Shown: positions 6,146-14,684, counted from the stretch's first letter. The stretch is DNA of 14,945 nt from JAJFFW01 sp039197915 (GCA_039197915.1 JBCCTV010000057.1:1-14945); one strand, 5' to 3'. Program-made: numbers and translations. Notes: generated by a model not told the origin, from the sequence alone.

Positions 6146-7198
6146 ATGCCATTCCGTGATCAGCATATTCAGTATTTCACGACGCTTTCGAGTATCAGGA
6201 CGCCTAAGCTGATACGCGTTGTTGGCCTATCGATGGCCCTGGTAACGTTCGCGTCCGGGAGCTTCTTGGCGTTGACGCCTTGGGTTCAAACAACGGCGGG
6301 CGCCGGGGTTGTGACGGCGCTAAACCCAACCGACCGGTTACAAGAAATCAACGCGTTGGTCAGTGGACGCATCCAAGAGTGGTATGTGCGTGATGGCAGC
6401 CGCGTGAAGGTTGGCGATCCGATTGTAAAAATCGTGGATAATGATGATCAGCTGCTGGAACGCTTAAACGCTGAGCGCGCGCAAGTGGTCGCGAAATTAG
6501 AGGCGGCTAAGACGGCTGAGAAAACGGCGCAGATAGATTTACGCCGCATGAAAGATCTGTTCGACAAAGGGCTTGCCGCTCGCCGCGAGTTTGAGCAGGC
6601 CCAAATCAGAGTTGAGGAGCTTCGCGGCGGCGTGGCTGACGCAGCGGCCGCCCTCAATCGAATTGATGTGAGCATTTCGCGCCAATCCGTTCAAATTGTC
6701 CGTGCGCCGCGCGATGGCGTCATTCTTCAATTAAATGCAGGTGACGCAGCCACATTTGTGAACGCTGGCGTCTCAATAGCCTCATTTGTACCAGATAATG
6801 TTCAGCGTGCGGTTGAAATCTACATTGATGGGCGCGATGTCGCTCTCGTGCAGCCTGGCGCCAAAGTCCGATTGGAGTTTGAAGGGTGGCCAGCAGTGCA
6901 ATTTACCGGATGGCCTTCCAAAGCAGTGGGCATGTTTGGCGGTGTTGTGGCGGTGGTTGACCCCTCCGCCCAAGCAAATGGTCGCTTTAGAGTTCTCGTC
7001 ACGGAGGATTTTGACGACCCTCATCCGTGGCCAAATGAATCATACGTTCGCTTTGGCGCCGCTGCGCGCGGCTGGGTGCTTTTGGAAACCGTATCTGTCG
7101 GTTATGAGCTTTGGCGTCAGCTGAATAATTTCCCACCAGAATTCCCAGCGAACCGCGCATCAGCAGGTTCGGTCGGCGCATCGACTAACGGCGCTTAG
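6146..7198 (+). CDS. HlyD-family periplasmic adaptor protein
   Basis: The 350-residue product is a membrane fusion protein that would join the inner-membrane exporter to the outer-membrane channel. One N-terminal membrane segment (about 24-46) anchors it. The two lipoyl half-motifs are visible (about 68-98, containing VSGRIQEWYVRDGSRVKVGD, and about 186-215, containing VRAPRDGVILQLNAGD). Between them lies a Lys/Glu/Ala/Arg-rich coiled-coil hairpin (about 100-180). A beta-barrel region follows, and the C terminus has GYELWRQLNNFPPEF (319-333). It is shorter than classical HlyD of haemolysin systems (over 450 residues), mostly in the hairpin. It starts 27 bases after the exporter-like gene and ends 5 bases before the TolC-type gene, so all three are surely co-transcribed. 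Confidence 0.9.
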   Translation: MPFRDQHIQYFTTLSSIRTPKLIRVVGLSMALVTFASGSFLALTPWVQTTAGAGVVTALNPTDRLQEINALVSGRIQEWYVRDGSRVKVGDPIVKIVDNDDQLLERLNAERAQVVAKLEAAKTAEKTAQIDLRRMKDLFDKGLAARREFEQAQIRVEELRGGVADAAAALNRIDVSISRQSVQIVRAPRDGVILQLNAGDAATFVNAGVSIASFVPDNVQRAVEIYIDGRDVALVQPGAKVRLEFEGWPAVQFTGWPSKAVGMFGGVVAVVDPSAQANGRFRVLVTEDFDDPHPWPNESYVRFGAAARGWVLLETVSVGYELWRQLNNFPPEFPANRASAGSVGASTNGA

Positions 7199-7203
7199 AC
7201 GTT

Positions 7204-8691
7204 ATGCGGTGGTTGGTTGCGTCAACGGCGTATATGAACGCCGCCCTCATTTTCATACTCGTAATGACGATGGCGGCCTCGACCAAGTCCGCCTCTGCGC
7301 AAGCGCCAACTGAAGTAGCGCTTGGTCCGCTTAGTGCAGAAGAAGTCTTGCGCTCGTCAGCACGCTACTTCCCGCAGATTCTCGAAGTGCTGGCCCAGCG
7401 ACGGGTTGCTGAGGGCCGCGTTACGGAAGCGGACGGCGCGTTCGATCTTGTTTTCTCCGCCGACGGTTTTGAGCGGTTAACGGGAACGTTCGATGGTGGC
7501 GTCATCGGCGGCGAAGCAACGCAGAACCTTCGTGCGTTCGGCGGACAGGTATATGGCGGGTACAGAAGATCTGGCGGTCTCTTTCCGATTTATGAAAATA
7601 TCAACAACACCAACCGGCTGGGCGAAGCGAAAATCGGTGCTCTCTTTTCCTTGCTACGTGATCGAACGATCGATGAACGCCGCTTTCTGACACGCGACGC
7701 AAGGCTTGCGCTACAACAAGCGGATTTCGAGGTTCTGCTCACCAAACTGGGCGTTCAGTATGGCGCTTTGACATCTTACTGGCGTTGGGTCGCGGCTGGT
7801 CGCCAGCTTAGCGTTTACGAAAACCTGCTTCGCATTGCGCTCGCCCGGGAGGTTGGTCTTGAAGAAGAGGTGAGACGTGGTGCACGTGCACGGATTTTTA
7901 TCACCGAGAACAGGCAAAATATCACGCGCCGCCAGCGCCTAGTGACGGAATCACGCCGTGATCTTCTGACCGCGGCAAACGCCTTATCGCTGTTTTATCG
8001 GAACGGCGCCGGTGACCCCATTATTCCCCCGGACGCCCGTCTTCCAGAAGAAGCCTTGTTGTCTGGGCTGTCCTTAGACGAAGCAATAGCGCCGGAGTTT
8101 TCTGAAGTCGCCGCCCTTCGGCCAGAGCTCCAAATTCTTCGCACAAGTTTAGAACGCGCCCAACGAGAGGTTCTCCTCCGCGAAAACGAATTAAAGCCCC
8201 GCTTTGATGTGCGCGCCGAAGTTTCGCGCGACTTCGGTGACATTGGGGCTGGCGGCTCGACTTTTGATTCGACCGATACAATCGTTGGTTTTCAATTCTC
8301 GGTGCCGCTGCAACGTCGGGCGGCTAAAGGTAAAGTGCGGCAAGCCCGAGCGGAGTTAGAAGCGCTGCAGCAGCGGCGGCGCCAAACGCAAGACCAGATA
8401 GAAATTGAGCTCCGCAACATTCTTATAGACTTGAATGTTTCAAAGCAGCTTGTCGAGCTCGCCCGACAGGAGTTTGACCAATCGTTGACAATGCAGCGTG
8501 CGGAGCAACAGCGTTTCGCAAGCGGCGCGAGTGACTTCTTTCTCGTGAATATTCGCGAGGAAACAGCTGCTGACGCACAAATACGCCTGTTTCTAGCGGC
8601 GCTTCAAAAGCGTATCGCCCAGGCGAATTTTGATGCTGCAACCGTCAACCTAGATCAGTTTGAGTTGACTGACGAAAACGATCCTTCGTGA
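7204..8691 (+). CDS. TolC-family outer-membrane channel protein
   Basis: A 495-residue outer-membrane efflux protein, the usual length for the family. The signal peptide has a hydrophobic core at about 12-24 and probable cleavage after SAQA (residue 34). The mature protein shows the family's two tandem halves, each with long Gln/Arg/Glu/Ala-rich helices (about 160-260 and 305-480), and the typical ELKPRFDVRAEVSRD segment near 332-346. The C-terminal half contains the characteristic FASGASDFFLVNIREETAAD stretch, like the family's R(F/Y)xxGxxxxxxVLxAQ motif. It starts 5 bases after the HlyD-type stop without a clear ribosome binding site, suggesting coupled translation. ATG at 7234 is an alternative start that also leaves a signal peptide. 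The gene faces the dioxygenase gene across 33 bases with no obvious terminator. Confidence 0.9.
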   Translation: MRWLVASTAYMNAALIFILVMTMAASTKSASAQAPTEVALGPLSAEEVLRSSARYFPQILEVLAQRRVAEGRVTEADGAFDLVFSADGFERLTGTFDGGVIGGEATQNLRAFGGQVYGGYRRSGGLFPIYENINNTNRLGEAKIGALFSLLRDRTIDERRFLTRDARLALQQADFEVLLTKLGVQYGALTSYWRWVAAGRQLSVYENLLRIALAREVGLEEEVRRGARARIFITENRQNITRRQRLVTESRRDLLTAANALSLFYRNGAGDPIIPPDARLPEEALLSGLSLDEAIAPEFSEVAALRPELQILRTSLERAQREVLLRENELKPRFDVRAEVSRDFGDIGAGGSTFDSTDTIVGFQFSVPLQRRAAKGKVRQARAELEALQQRRRQTQDQIEIELRNILIDLNVSKQLVELARQEFDQSLTMQRAEQQRFASGASDFFLVNIREETAADAQIRLFLAALQKRIAQANFDAATVNLDQFELTDENDPS

Positions 8692-8724
8692 GGCGGCGCC
8701 TATGAAGTCGCTCAGTTCGCCACG

Positions 8725-9582
8725 CTAACCGCCCAGCGCCTCGCCATTTACCGTTACGCGATAAATTAGGCGTTCATGTCCTTCATAGTCATTTAAAGCC
8801 GCGTGCTGAACAATACGATTGTCCCACATCGTGACCATTCCCTTTGACCAGCGAATACGACACTGGAAATCGTCGCGCGCGGCATGCCGACATAAATAAT
8901 CAATCAGTGGTCGGCTTTCTTCAATCGTCCAGTGTTTGAACTTCAATGTGAACATCGGGTTTATGTACAACGCCTTCGCACCCGTTATCGGGTGCGCGAT
9001 GATCACGGGATGCTCAACCTCTTGATCAATGATATCAGATCTCCGATAGGTGATGGGGCCGTCGCTGTCATATTTCTCTAATGCCGTTGGCGACGTATAT
9101 GCTGCGTGTGCGGAGTGGATTGCGGTCAAGTTTTCCAATGTCGTCTTAAGCCCTGGCGACAAGGCTTCATAGGCTTTCTGCTGGTTTGAAAACAGAGTGT
9201 CGCCACCCACTGGTGGAATTATTTCAGCATAAAGAATTGAGCCAAGGCTTGGTCGCGCAAAAAACGAGTTGTCAGAGTGCCAGCCGGCGCCAAAGGTCGC
9301 TGGCGCGCCAGCTGGCTTGTGCATGCGTATGATTTCCGGATGATTTTCCATGCCATTGACGATGGGGTGCGTTTCCAACTCACCAAAGCGCGCGGCGAAC
9401 GCTTTCAACTGATCGAGAGTCAGGCTTTGTCCTGGGATAGCGATTGCGCCGTACTCAAACAACGACGCACGAATGTCATCGAAAACTGTATCATCAAGAT
9501 CGGCGATGTTAACGCCGTGTAGGATAGCGCCCATCGCGCCTGTAAGCGGCTCTGCTTCAAATTGCTCTCTCGTTTTCAGCAT
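8725..9582 (-). CDS. TauD/TfdA-family Fe(II)/2-oxoglutarate dioxygenase
   Basis: The 285-residue product couples decarboxylation of 2-oxoglutarate to hydroxylation of an unknown substrate in the cytoplasm. The iron triad is complete: H102 and D104 in GWHSDNSF, and H260 in WDNRIVQHAALNDY. R271 and R275 follow at the spacing of the TauD 2-oxoglutarate-binding arginines. Length matches TauD (about 283). Family members act on taurine, alkyl sulfates, phenoxyacetates and other compounds; when hydroxylation is next to a leaving group they release an aldehyde. The gene starts 12 bases after the aldehyde dehydrogenase stop, with AAGGAG just before the ATG, so the two form an operon. No sulfonate ABC transporter is adjacent, so calling it TauD would go beyond the sequence. 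Confidence 0.92.
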   Translation of the reverse strand: MLKTREQFEAEPLTGAMGAILHGVNIADLDDTVFDDIRASLFEYGAIAIPGQSLTLDQLKAFAARFGELETHPIVNGMENHPEIIRMHKPAGAPATFGAGWHSDNSFFARPSLGSILYAEIIPPVGGDTLFSNQQKAYEALSPGLKTTLENLTAIHSAHAAYTSPTALEKYDSDGPITYRRSDIIDQEVEHPVIIAHPITGAKALYINPMFTLKFKHWTIEESRPLIDYLCRHAARDDFQCRIRWSKGMVTMWDNRIVQHAALNDYEGHERLIYRVTVNGEALGG

Positions 9583-9594
9583 CTTAACTACTCC

Positions 9595-10974
9595 TTACAG
9601 GGATTGAAAATAGTAGGATTTTGGGCGCGTCAGGCGGTCGAAACCGAGTGGGGAGAGCGTCCACCCGCAACCGGATTTCTTAACGCCGGTCCATGCGAGC
9701 GATGGGTCCAGGTAATCGCACCTATTCATAAAAACCGTACCCGCCGCAACTTTGGACGCGAGCGATCGGGCTGCGTCGTTATCTTTTGTCCAAATCGATG
9801 CCGTTAAACCAAAGTCGCTGTCGTTCATGAGGGCAAGCGCATCTTTATCCCCATCCACCGGCATCACGCCAAGGGCGGGCCCAAAGGTTTCTTCACGCAT
9901 AATCGACATCTCATGCGAAACCCCTGTCAGAACTTGTGGTGACAGGAATGCCGACCCCGCATTTTCGTCCAACGCAAGATGGGCCGTTGCGCCGCTGTTA
10001 ACTGAGGCTTTAATCTGTGAGCGCACGAAATCTGCGGCTTTCGCGTTCACCATTGGGCCAAGCGTCGTGTCCGGATCACGCGGATCGCCAAGTGTGAGTG
10101 CATTCGCGCGTTCAACTAATGCTTTGCAAAATTGGTCAAAAATAGTCTTTTCGACATAGGCCCTTTCAATGCCGCAACAGGACTGCCCGCTGTTGAAGAA
10201 GGCGCCGTCAGCGATTGCTTCAGCCGTAAGCTGAATGTCCGCGTCGTGGCGAACATAGGCGGGGTCTTTCCCGCCAAGCTCAAGGCCGATATCAATAAAT
10301 CTACCGGCAGTCGCTGCAGAGATCGCCCGGCCGCCATTGGTCGAGCCCGTAAACGCCACGTAGTCGACGTGGTTGCTTGCGACCAATGCGGCGGTCGTCT
10401 CGTGGTCCATAAACAGATGCTGAAACACACCTTCCGGCAGACCGGCCGCTTGAAATGCCTCGGCGTACCGGGTCGCCGCTAGCGGCGTCTGGCAGCTATG
10501 TTTCAGGATCACCGAGTTTCCTGCGGCAAGCGCTGGAATTATAGCGTTCACGGAGGTGAGGAACGGGTAGTTCCAGGGCGCCAGGACCGCGATAAGGCCG
10601 AGCGGCTGGCGCTCAATCCATTTTGTCGCATCCGGATCGTCGAAATGATGAGGCTCCAAAGCCGTCGTTGCAAACGACAACATCGCGTCGCCGCGCTGCT
10701 TTAGCCCATCGAGCTCGTTCGGGCTAAACCGGATCGGGCGTCCCATTTGCCTGGTAATTTCAAGACCAATCTCCTGACGGTGCGCATGCAAATGCTCGAT
10801 TGCTTTGTGGAGAATGGAAACGCGTTGATCGAGCGCCATTTCCGCCCACCCGACCTGTGCGTCCATCGACATCAAAACGGCCGCGTCCACAGTACTCTGG
10901 TCGGCCAGAGCGCCATCAAACACGACGTCGCCGTCAATTGGCGATAAGCATTTGAATCTCGACATTTCCGACAT
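9595..10974 (-). CDS. NAD(P)-dependent aldehyde dehydrogenase
   Basis: The product oxidises an aldehyde to its acid. With the ATG at 10974 it has 459 residues. The ALDH landmarks are present: APWNYPF (N135), LKHS (K158), FTGSTNGG (208-215), LELGGKDP (E232), NSGQSCCGIERAYV with the catalytic cysteine at C266, and EETFGP (361-366). KHS in place of the common KPS/KPA and GIERAYV after the catalytic Cys point to a less studied ALDH branch; the substrate cannot be named. The frame extends 18 codons further to a TTG at 11028, but I prefer the ATG because GGGAG lies about 11 bases upstream and the family alignment begins after it. It is the first gene of the operon with the dioxygenase and diverges from the symporter gene. 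Confidence 0.92.
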   Translation of the reverse strand: MSEMSRFKCLSPIDGDVVFDGALADQSTVDAAVLMSMDAQVGWAEMALDQRVSILHKAIEHLHAHRQEIGLEITRQMGRPIRFSPNELDGLKQRGDAMLSFATTALEPHHFDDPDATKWIERQPLGLIAVLAPWNYPFLTSVNAIIPALAAGNSVILKHSCQTPLAATRYAEAFQAAGLPEGVFQHLFMDHETTAALVASNHVDYVAFTGSTNGGRAISAATAGRFIDIGLELGGKDPAYVRHDADIQLTAEAIADGAFFNSGQSCCGIERAYVEKTIFDQFCKALVERANALTLGDPRDPDTTLGPMVNAKAADFVRSQIKASVNSGATAHLALDENAGSAFLSPQVLTGVSHEMSIMREETFGPALGVMPVDGDKDALALMNDSDFGLTASIWTKDNDAARSLASKVAAGTVFMNRCDYLDPSLAWTGVKKSGCGWTLSPLGFDRLTRPKSYYFQSL

Positions 10975-11185
10975 TCGATCACACACTCCCGACCAAGTTA
11001 CTGGAACGCAAAACTCCCGTCGGCTCAAGCTCTTACAAGAAATCAGCGCGTCGCATCCCGCAAACAGGCGGCGGCTACGCCTCAGGTCGCCTGAAGCGGG
11101 AAATCGCAGTGTTGGGCGGGATAGTGCGTATAGCGCTCGTTAAACCGGGCCGCCTTTGGGGAATAAGAACACTAGGAGGCTTTCT
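10975..11185. promoter_or_regulatory. Divergent promoter region between ALDH and symporter genes
   Basis: These 211 bases separate two genes transcribed away from each other and must hold both promoters. An imperfect palindrome at 11079-11097 has TCAGG/CCTGA arms (11082-11086, 11090-11094) around TCG. It overlaps a second pairing of CAGGCG (11065-11070) with CGCCTG (11088-11093). Either could be an operator shared by the two units. I see no confident -35/-10 pair. Confidence 0.4.
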
Positions 11186-12694
11186 GTGGCCGCAGATCAA
11201 ACGACGCCGCAATCTGGCGGCATTGACGAGACCATTAACGAGATTGTGCAGCCCCTGACGGACGCCCTTTCGGCGTTTATTTTTTATTCCGTGCCTATTG
11301 GCGGCGCCGACTTGCCGTTGATTGTCTGCTGGCTGATTTTCGGTGCGGCCTTCTTCACTATATATCTCGGCTTTGTAAATCTGCGCGGCTTTAACCATGC
11401 CGTCCGGCTGGTCCGCGGATTAGACGACGACCCCAATAGCGCCGGCGAAATCTCGCATTTTCAAGCGTTAACCGCTGCGGTGTCTGGAACAGTTGGTATC
11501 GGTAACATTGCCGGAGTCGCCATTACCTTGTCACTTGGCGGGCCAGGGGCAATCTTCTGGCTGATCGTTGCTGGCTTCGTCGGTATGACGACTAAATTTG
11601 TCGAGTGCGCACTTGGGGTTAAATACCGCCGCGTGGGCGATGGCGGCCGGGTCGCCGGGGGCCCAATGTACTATCTTCGCGACGGGCTCGCCGCAAAGAA
11701 TCGACCGCTTCTTGGTAAGGCGCTCGGTGGATTTTATGCCTTAAGCCTCGTCGTGGGCTGCATGGGCGTGGGCAACATGTTTCAATCAAATCAAGCCTAT
11801 GTGCAATTGATCGCCGTCACTGGCGGCCTTGAGGCGAGCCCCCTCGTTGGTTTTGGCTGGGCTGTTGGGCTTGTCATGGCGGTGCTTGTTGGCGCCATCA
11901 TTTTAGGCGGCATCCGGTCAATCGCGCGGATAACGGTGCGCCTTGTTCCGTTTATGGTGCTTTTATATGTTGTAGGCGCATTAGCCGTGATCCTAATTAA
12001 TTGGGCGGCGATACCAGGCGCGGTTGCCGCCATCATCAAAGGGGCGTTCACGCCACAGGGCGTAACCGGCGGCGCCTTAGGCGTTATGATCCTCGGTTTT
12101 CAGCGCGCCGCTTTTTCAAACGAGGCCGGCCTCGGTTCGGCGGCAATCGCCCATTCTGCTGTGAAGACAAAGAATCCTCTAACGGAAGGCTTCGTCGCGC
12201 TGTTGGAGCCGTTCATCGATACTATTGTAATTTGTACACTGACGGGCCTCGTCATTGTGACGACCTTTGACCCTGATGGACTTATTCGCGCGAGCGGCGA
12301 CGGCCCAAGCGGTATTGAGTTGACATCCGCTGCGTTTGAATCGCGCATACCATGGTCGCCGGCGCCGCTGTCCCTTGCCGCTCTTTTGTTCGCCTTTTCG
12401 ACATTGCTTGCCTGGGCGTATTATGGTGTACGCGGGTGGACGTATTTAGTGGGTGAGGGACGCGGCCGCGAAGCGATCTTCAACTTTATTTTCTGCTTTT
12501 TCATTGTCGTCGGCGCGGCAGTTAAACTTGATGCAATCCTCGATTTCGCAGACGCCCTAATATTTGTCATGGCGCTGCCAAATCTGGCGGGCCTTTATCT
12601 GCTAGCTCCTGAGATAAAGCGCGATTTAGCCGCCTACTGGCGTGATCTCCATGAGGCTCGCGCAGGACAAGAACCCGCTGACGCGCGGCCATGA
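11186..12694 (+). CDS. AGCS-family Na+/alanine (glycine) symporter
   Basis: This is a sodium-coupled amino-acid uptake protein of the inner membrane. The frame is open from a TTG at 11156, but AGGAGG at 11174-11179 sits 6 bases before the GTG at 11186, which I take as the start (502 residues). Family motifs are clear: SGTVGIGNIAGVA (100-112), LGGPGAIFWL (117-126), GMTTKFVECALGVKYR (133-148), GCMGVGNMFQSNQ (191-203), FSNEAGLGSAAIAHSAVKT (310-328) and EPFIDTIVICTLTGLVI (341-357). About ten hydrophobic segments fit the fold. Known members carry alanine or glycine, but the substrate here is not proven. It is divergent from the ALDH operon and 15 bases from the LysE-type gene, so uptake and export genes are paired. 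Confidence 0.93.
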   Translation: MAADQTTPQSGGIDETINEIVQPLTDALSAFIFYSVPIGGADLPLIVCWLIFGAAFFTIYLGFVNLRGFNHAVRLVRGLDDDPNSAGEISHFQALTAAVSGTVGIGNIAGVAITLSLGGPGAIFWLIVAGFVGMTTKFVECALGVKYRRVGDGGRVAGGPMYYLRDGLAAKNRPLLGKALGGFYALSLVVGCMGVGNMFQSNQAYVQLIAVTGGLEASPLVGFGWAVGLVMAVLVGAIILGGIRSIARITVRLVPFMVLLYVVGALAVILINWAAIPGAVAAIIKGAFTPQGVTGGALGVMILGFQRAAFSNEAGLGSAAIAHSAVKTKNPLTEGFVALLEPFIDTIVICTLTGLVIVTTFDPDGLIRASGDGPSGIELTSAAFESRIPWSPAPLSLAALLFAFSTLLAWAYYGVRGWTYLVGEGRGREAIFNFIFCFFIVVGAAVKLDAILDFADALIFVMALPNLAGLYLLAPEIKRDLAAYWRDLHEARAGQEPADARP

Positions 12695-12709
12695 ATTCAG
12701 GCGAAAGAA

Positions 12710-13372
12710 ATGGACTTCACGACCGCAATCCTCGGCATATTGTTTGTAGACCTCCTTGCGCTCGTTAGTCCGGGGCCTAACTTTGTTATTGTAACGTCTG
12801 CCGCGGCAGGCCGATCGCGCACAGAAGCGACAACAATTGCGATCGGTATCGCAACGGGCACATTCGTTTGGGCGTTCTCAACGGCCGTTGGGTTGACGGC
12901 GTTGTTTGAAGCCGCGCCAACAATCGGCAAAATTCTTCGCATCGTTGGCGTCGCATATCTCCTCTATCTCGGCGTCAAGCTGGTCCGCTCGACGGGCATG
13001 CAGGCCGCTGAAACGGAGGAGGAGTCGCGTGGCGCCGTGTCGAAACCAACCAATGCCCGGTACACAGACGGGCACGGTGCAATTTCGAGGGCATTTTTGA
13101 CTGGCTTTATCGTCAACATCACCAACCCGAAATCGATAGTTTACTACGGCAGTGTTTTCGCCGTATTCCTGGCTCCCGGGTTCTCGCCAATCCTTATTGC
13201 AGTTCTCGTCATCGCGATCACCGCGATGGCGTTTCTTTGGTACGTGATGCTTGCATTTGTGTTTTCCGCAAAGGCCGTACAGAGACGGTATGTGAGGGCT
13301 TCAAAAATAATCGACCGGGCCTGCGGCGTTCTACTCTTGGGGCTCGGCGTTAAACTGGCGCTTGATGGGTAG
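12710..13372 (+). CDS. LysE/RhtB-family amino-acid exporter
   Basis: A 220-residue inner-membrane protein of the LysE/RhtB translocator family, normally about 200-215 residues with five or six helices. The family signature near the N terminus is visible as ALVSPGPNFVIV (17-28). The second hallmark is FIVNITNPKSIVYY (133-146). Hydrophobic segments lie at about 4-29, 41-66, 73-93, 127-153, 158-188 and 200-217. A charged loop at 98-126 is longer than usual. Members export lysine, threonine, homoserine lactone and other amino-acid derivatives; the substrate here is unknown. It starts 15 bases after the symporter stop, so the two are very likely co-transcribed. An AAAG stretch shortly before the ATG is only a weak ribosome binding site, which fits coupled translation. 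Confidence 0.92.
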   Translation: MDFTTAILGILFVDLLALVSPGPNFVIVTSAAAGRSRTEATTIAIGIATGTFVWAFSTAVGLTALFEAAPTIGKILRIVGVAYLLYLGVKLVRSTGMQAAETEEESRGAVSKPTNARYTDGHGAISRAFLTGFIVNITNPKSIVYYGSVFAVFLAPGFSPILIAVLVIAITAMAFLWYVMLAFVFSAKAVQRRYVRASKIIDRACGVLLLGLGVKLALDG

Positions 13373-13465
13373 GCTGAATGATTAAAACCGCGACCCTGCT
13401 TTTCGTGTCGATTGGTGTGTGGTGTACGGGGCTATCGTAGATCTGCGAGAGACTACGTCCATCTT

Positions 13466-13490
13466 AGTCACACAATGGTCGTGACTTGTT
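13466..13490 (+). terminator. Possible weak terminator after the lysE-type gene
   Basis: A 6-bp stem AGTCAC/GTGACT with a 9-base loop is followed by TGTT and further T residues. It lies about 95 bases beyond the exporter stop. The stem is short and not very GC-rich, so termination would be inefficient; another role is possible. Confidence 0.3.
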
Positions 13491-13617
13491 TTATGAAGCA
13501 GGACGGCACGAAGGCGCTACGGTCGGCCAGGGCGCCACTGCAGAGGATATTGCGAAGCGATTATGCGCGGGCCAAATAGTGGCAGACAGAAAGGGCGAAA
13601 GTTCAAACTCTGATCAA

Positions 13618-13671
13618 GGCCGCGACTGCGGCCCGGGCGGCCAGCCCGCCCCGCCGGAGGGCCCTTGGCCC
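13618..13671. repeat. Three adjacent GC-rich hairpins downstream of tRNA-Ser
   Basis: GGCCGC/GCGGCC around GACT occupies 13618-13633, GGGCGG/CCGCCC around CCAGC occupies 13635-13651, and GGGCC/GGCCC around CTT occupies 13659-13671. They follow the tRNA on its own (minus) strand, beginning 12 bases beyond its CCA end. They may form the tRNA's 3' trailer and help processing or termination, or be a small palindromic repeat element. No T-run follows the last one. Confidence 0.5.
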
Positions 13672-13683
13672 GCGAGGCAAAAA

Positions 13684-13771
13684 TGGCGGAGAGGGAGGGA
13701 TTCGAACCCCCGGGACCGTGAAGCCCAACGGTTTTCAAGACCGCCGCATTCGACCACTCTGCCACCTCTCC
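13684..13771 (-). tRNA. tRNA-Ser(UGA)
   Basis: Reading the minus strand, the sequence begins GGAGAGG and ends CCTCTCC-G-CCA, giving a perfect 7-bp acceptor stem with an encoded CCA. The D arm (GGCAGAGTGGTCGAATGC), the anticodon loop CTTGAAA with anticodon TGA, a long variable arm (about TGGGCTTCACGGTCCC) and the T arm with GGTTCGAATCC are all visible. The long variable arm and the TGA anticodon identify a serine tRNA reading UCN codons, mainly UCA. It lies on the opposite strand to the flanking protein genes. Gene symbol usage differs between genomes, so none is given. Confidence 0.96.
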
Positions 13772-13928
13772 GGACCGCGCTGAGATACGCTGCACTGGCC
13801 GGGCGCGCAAGAGTTCACAACTATTCTGGCGTAAGCGGTCTGGCGGCCGGGCGCTTGAACCAACAGTCAAACGTCGCCATAGCCTTCTTGAGGCGCCAGA
13901 TCTGTTTTTTGACCGAGGAGGGTCGTCC

Positions 13929-14663
13929 TTGCTCAAGTTGCCGCTTTTTAGAAGCGCTCGATCGCTGGTCTCTCGGTCCGTGCTCTTCTGCTTGTTCGCG
14001 CTCGCGGTGGCCTGCGCCTCCACGCCGCCGGCGAAGCCTCACTACAAGGTTGGCGGTCCCTATCGTGTCAACGGCCGCCTTTATGTCCCCCAAGAAGACC
14101 GAAATTACGACCGGATTGGCATGGCCTCTTGGTATGGCAAGGATTTTCACGGCAAACGCACCGCTAATGGTGAAATATTTGATCGGCGACGCGTATCCGC
14201 TGCGCATACGACATTGCCGCTGCCGTCGATAGTTCGCGTTGATAATTTGGATAACGGACGCAGCATCCGCGTGCGCGTCAATGATAGGGGCCCATTTGTT
14301 GGGAACCGCATTATCGATTTGTCAGAGGCGGCCGCCCGAAAACTGGGTTTTCGGGCGCAAGGGTTGGCGCGTGTCCGCGTCCGATACATAAAACGCGCGC
14401 GTCTGTCCGGCAGCGCGCCCGCTTTGTCATATTTAGTGGCCGTGGGGCCTGTCCAGCCCAATGACGGCGCGCGCTACATCGAAACCATGCTGCGTGACAA
14501 GAATGTTGCTCAGGCCTTCGATAGTGATCGAAACGCGCACTTGTTTATCGGCCCGTTCACTGACTACGCTTCAGTAGAGATCATTAGGGATCAAGCAGCG
14601 TCGGTCGGGTTCTCATCGACGGTTTTGGCGGAAGCCGAAAGGCGCTTCGCGCGTGTGAAGTAA
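13929..14663 (+). CDS. rlpA: RlpA-family septal lytic transglycosylase lipoprotein
   Basis: The 244-residue product cleaves peptidoglycan strands, typically stem-less ones at the division septum (family knowledge from Pseudomonas RlpA). The N terminus has a hydrophobic signal (about 16-28) ending in LAVAC, so C29 is probably lipid-modified. The double-psi beta-barrel domain spans about 62-155: GMASWYGKDFHGKRTANGE (64-82), SAAHTTLP (90-97) and RVNDRGPFVGNRIIDLS (116-132). H93 and D119 match the spacing of the two catalytic residues of P. aeruginosa RlpA. The C-terminal part (about 166-240) looks like a SPOR domain for binding denuded septal glycan. The start is TTG, supported by GAGGAGGG at 13914-13921. 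The carboxypeptidase gene follows after 21 bases. Confidence 0.93.
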   Translation: MLKLPLFRSARSLVSRSVLFCLFALAVACASTPPAKPHYKVGGPYRVNGRLYVPQEDRNYDRIGMASWYGKDFHGKRTANGEIFDRRRVSAAHTTLPLPSIVRVDNLDNGRSIRVRVNDRGPFVGNRIIDLSEAAARKLGFRAQGLARVRVRYIKRARLSGSAPALSYLVAVGPVQPNDGARYIETMLRDKNVAQAFDSDRNAHLFIGPFTDYASVEIIRDQAASVGFSSTVLAEAERRFARVK

Positions 14664-14684
14664 GGTCAGCACCAGGAGACAGAG

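Larger units (their letters stand above)
13373..13683. other. Intergenic region between lysE-type gene and tRNA-Ser
   Basis: No convincing gene lies in these 311 bases. A 20-codon frame at 13378-13440, beginning just after the lysE-type stop, is too short to support. A frame from 13486 runs on through the tRNA and into rlpA, so it is rejected. A weak hairpin, AGTCAC (13466-13471) with GTGACT (13481-13486), is followed by TGTTTT and may end the symporter–exporter transcript. Closer to the tRNA lie three GC-rich hairpins, described separately. Confidence 0.45.

Noticed and set aside
8692..8724. A bidirectional terminator between the converging TolC-type and dioxygenase genes
   Set aside because: The 33-base gap has no stem followed by a T-run in either direction.
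9752..10482. Overlapping plus-strand frames opposite the aldehyde dehydrogenase
   Set aside because: They are shadows of the clear minus-strand ALDH gene and contain no domains of their own.
13517..14023. 168-codon minus-strand frame covering the tRNA
   Set aside because: It overlaps the tRNA in the sense direction and the start of rlpA, with no family resemblance.
13486..14232. Long open frame of 248 codons on the plus strand
   Set aside because: It runs antisense through the whole tRNA-Ser and then overlaps rlpA in another frame. It has no recognisable domain, and its composition is typical of a GC-rich shadow frame.
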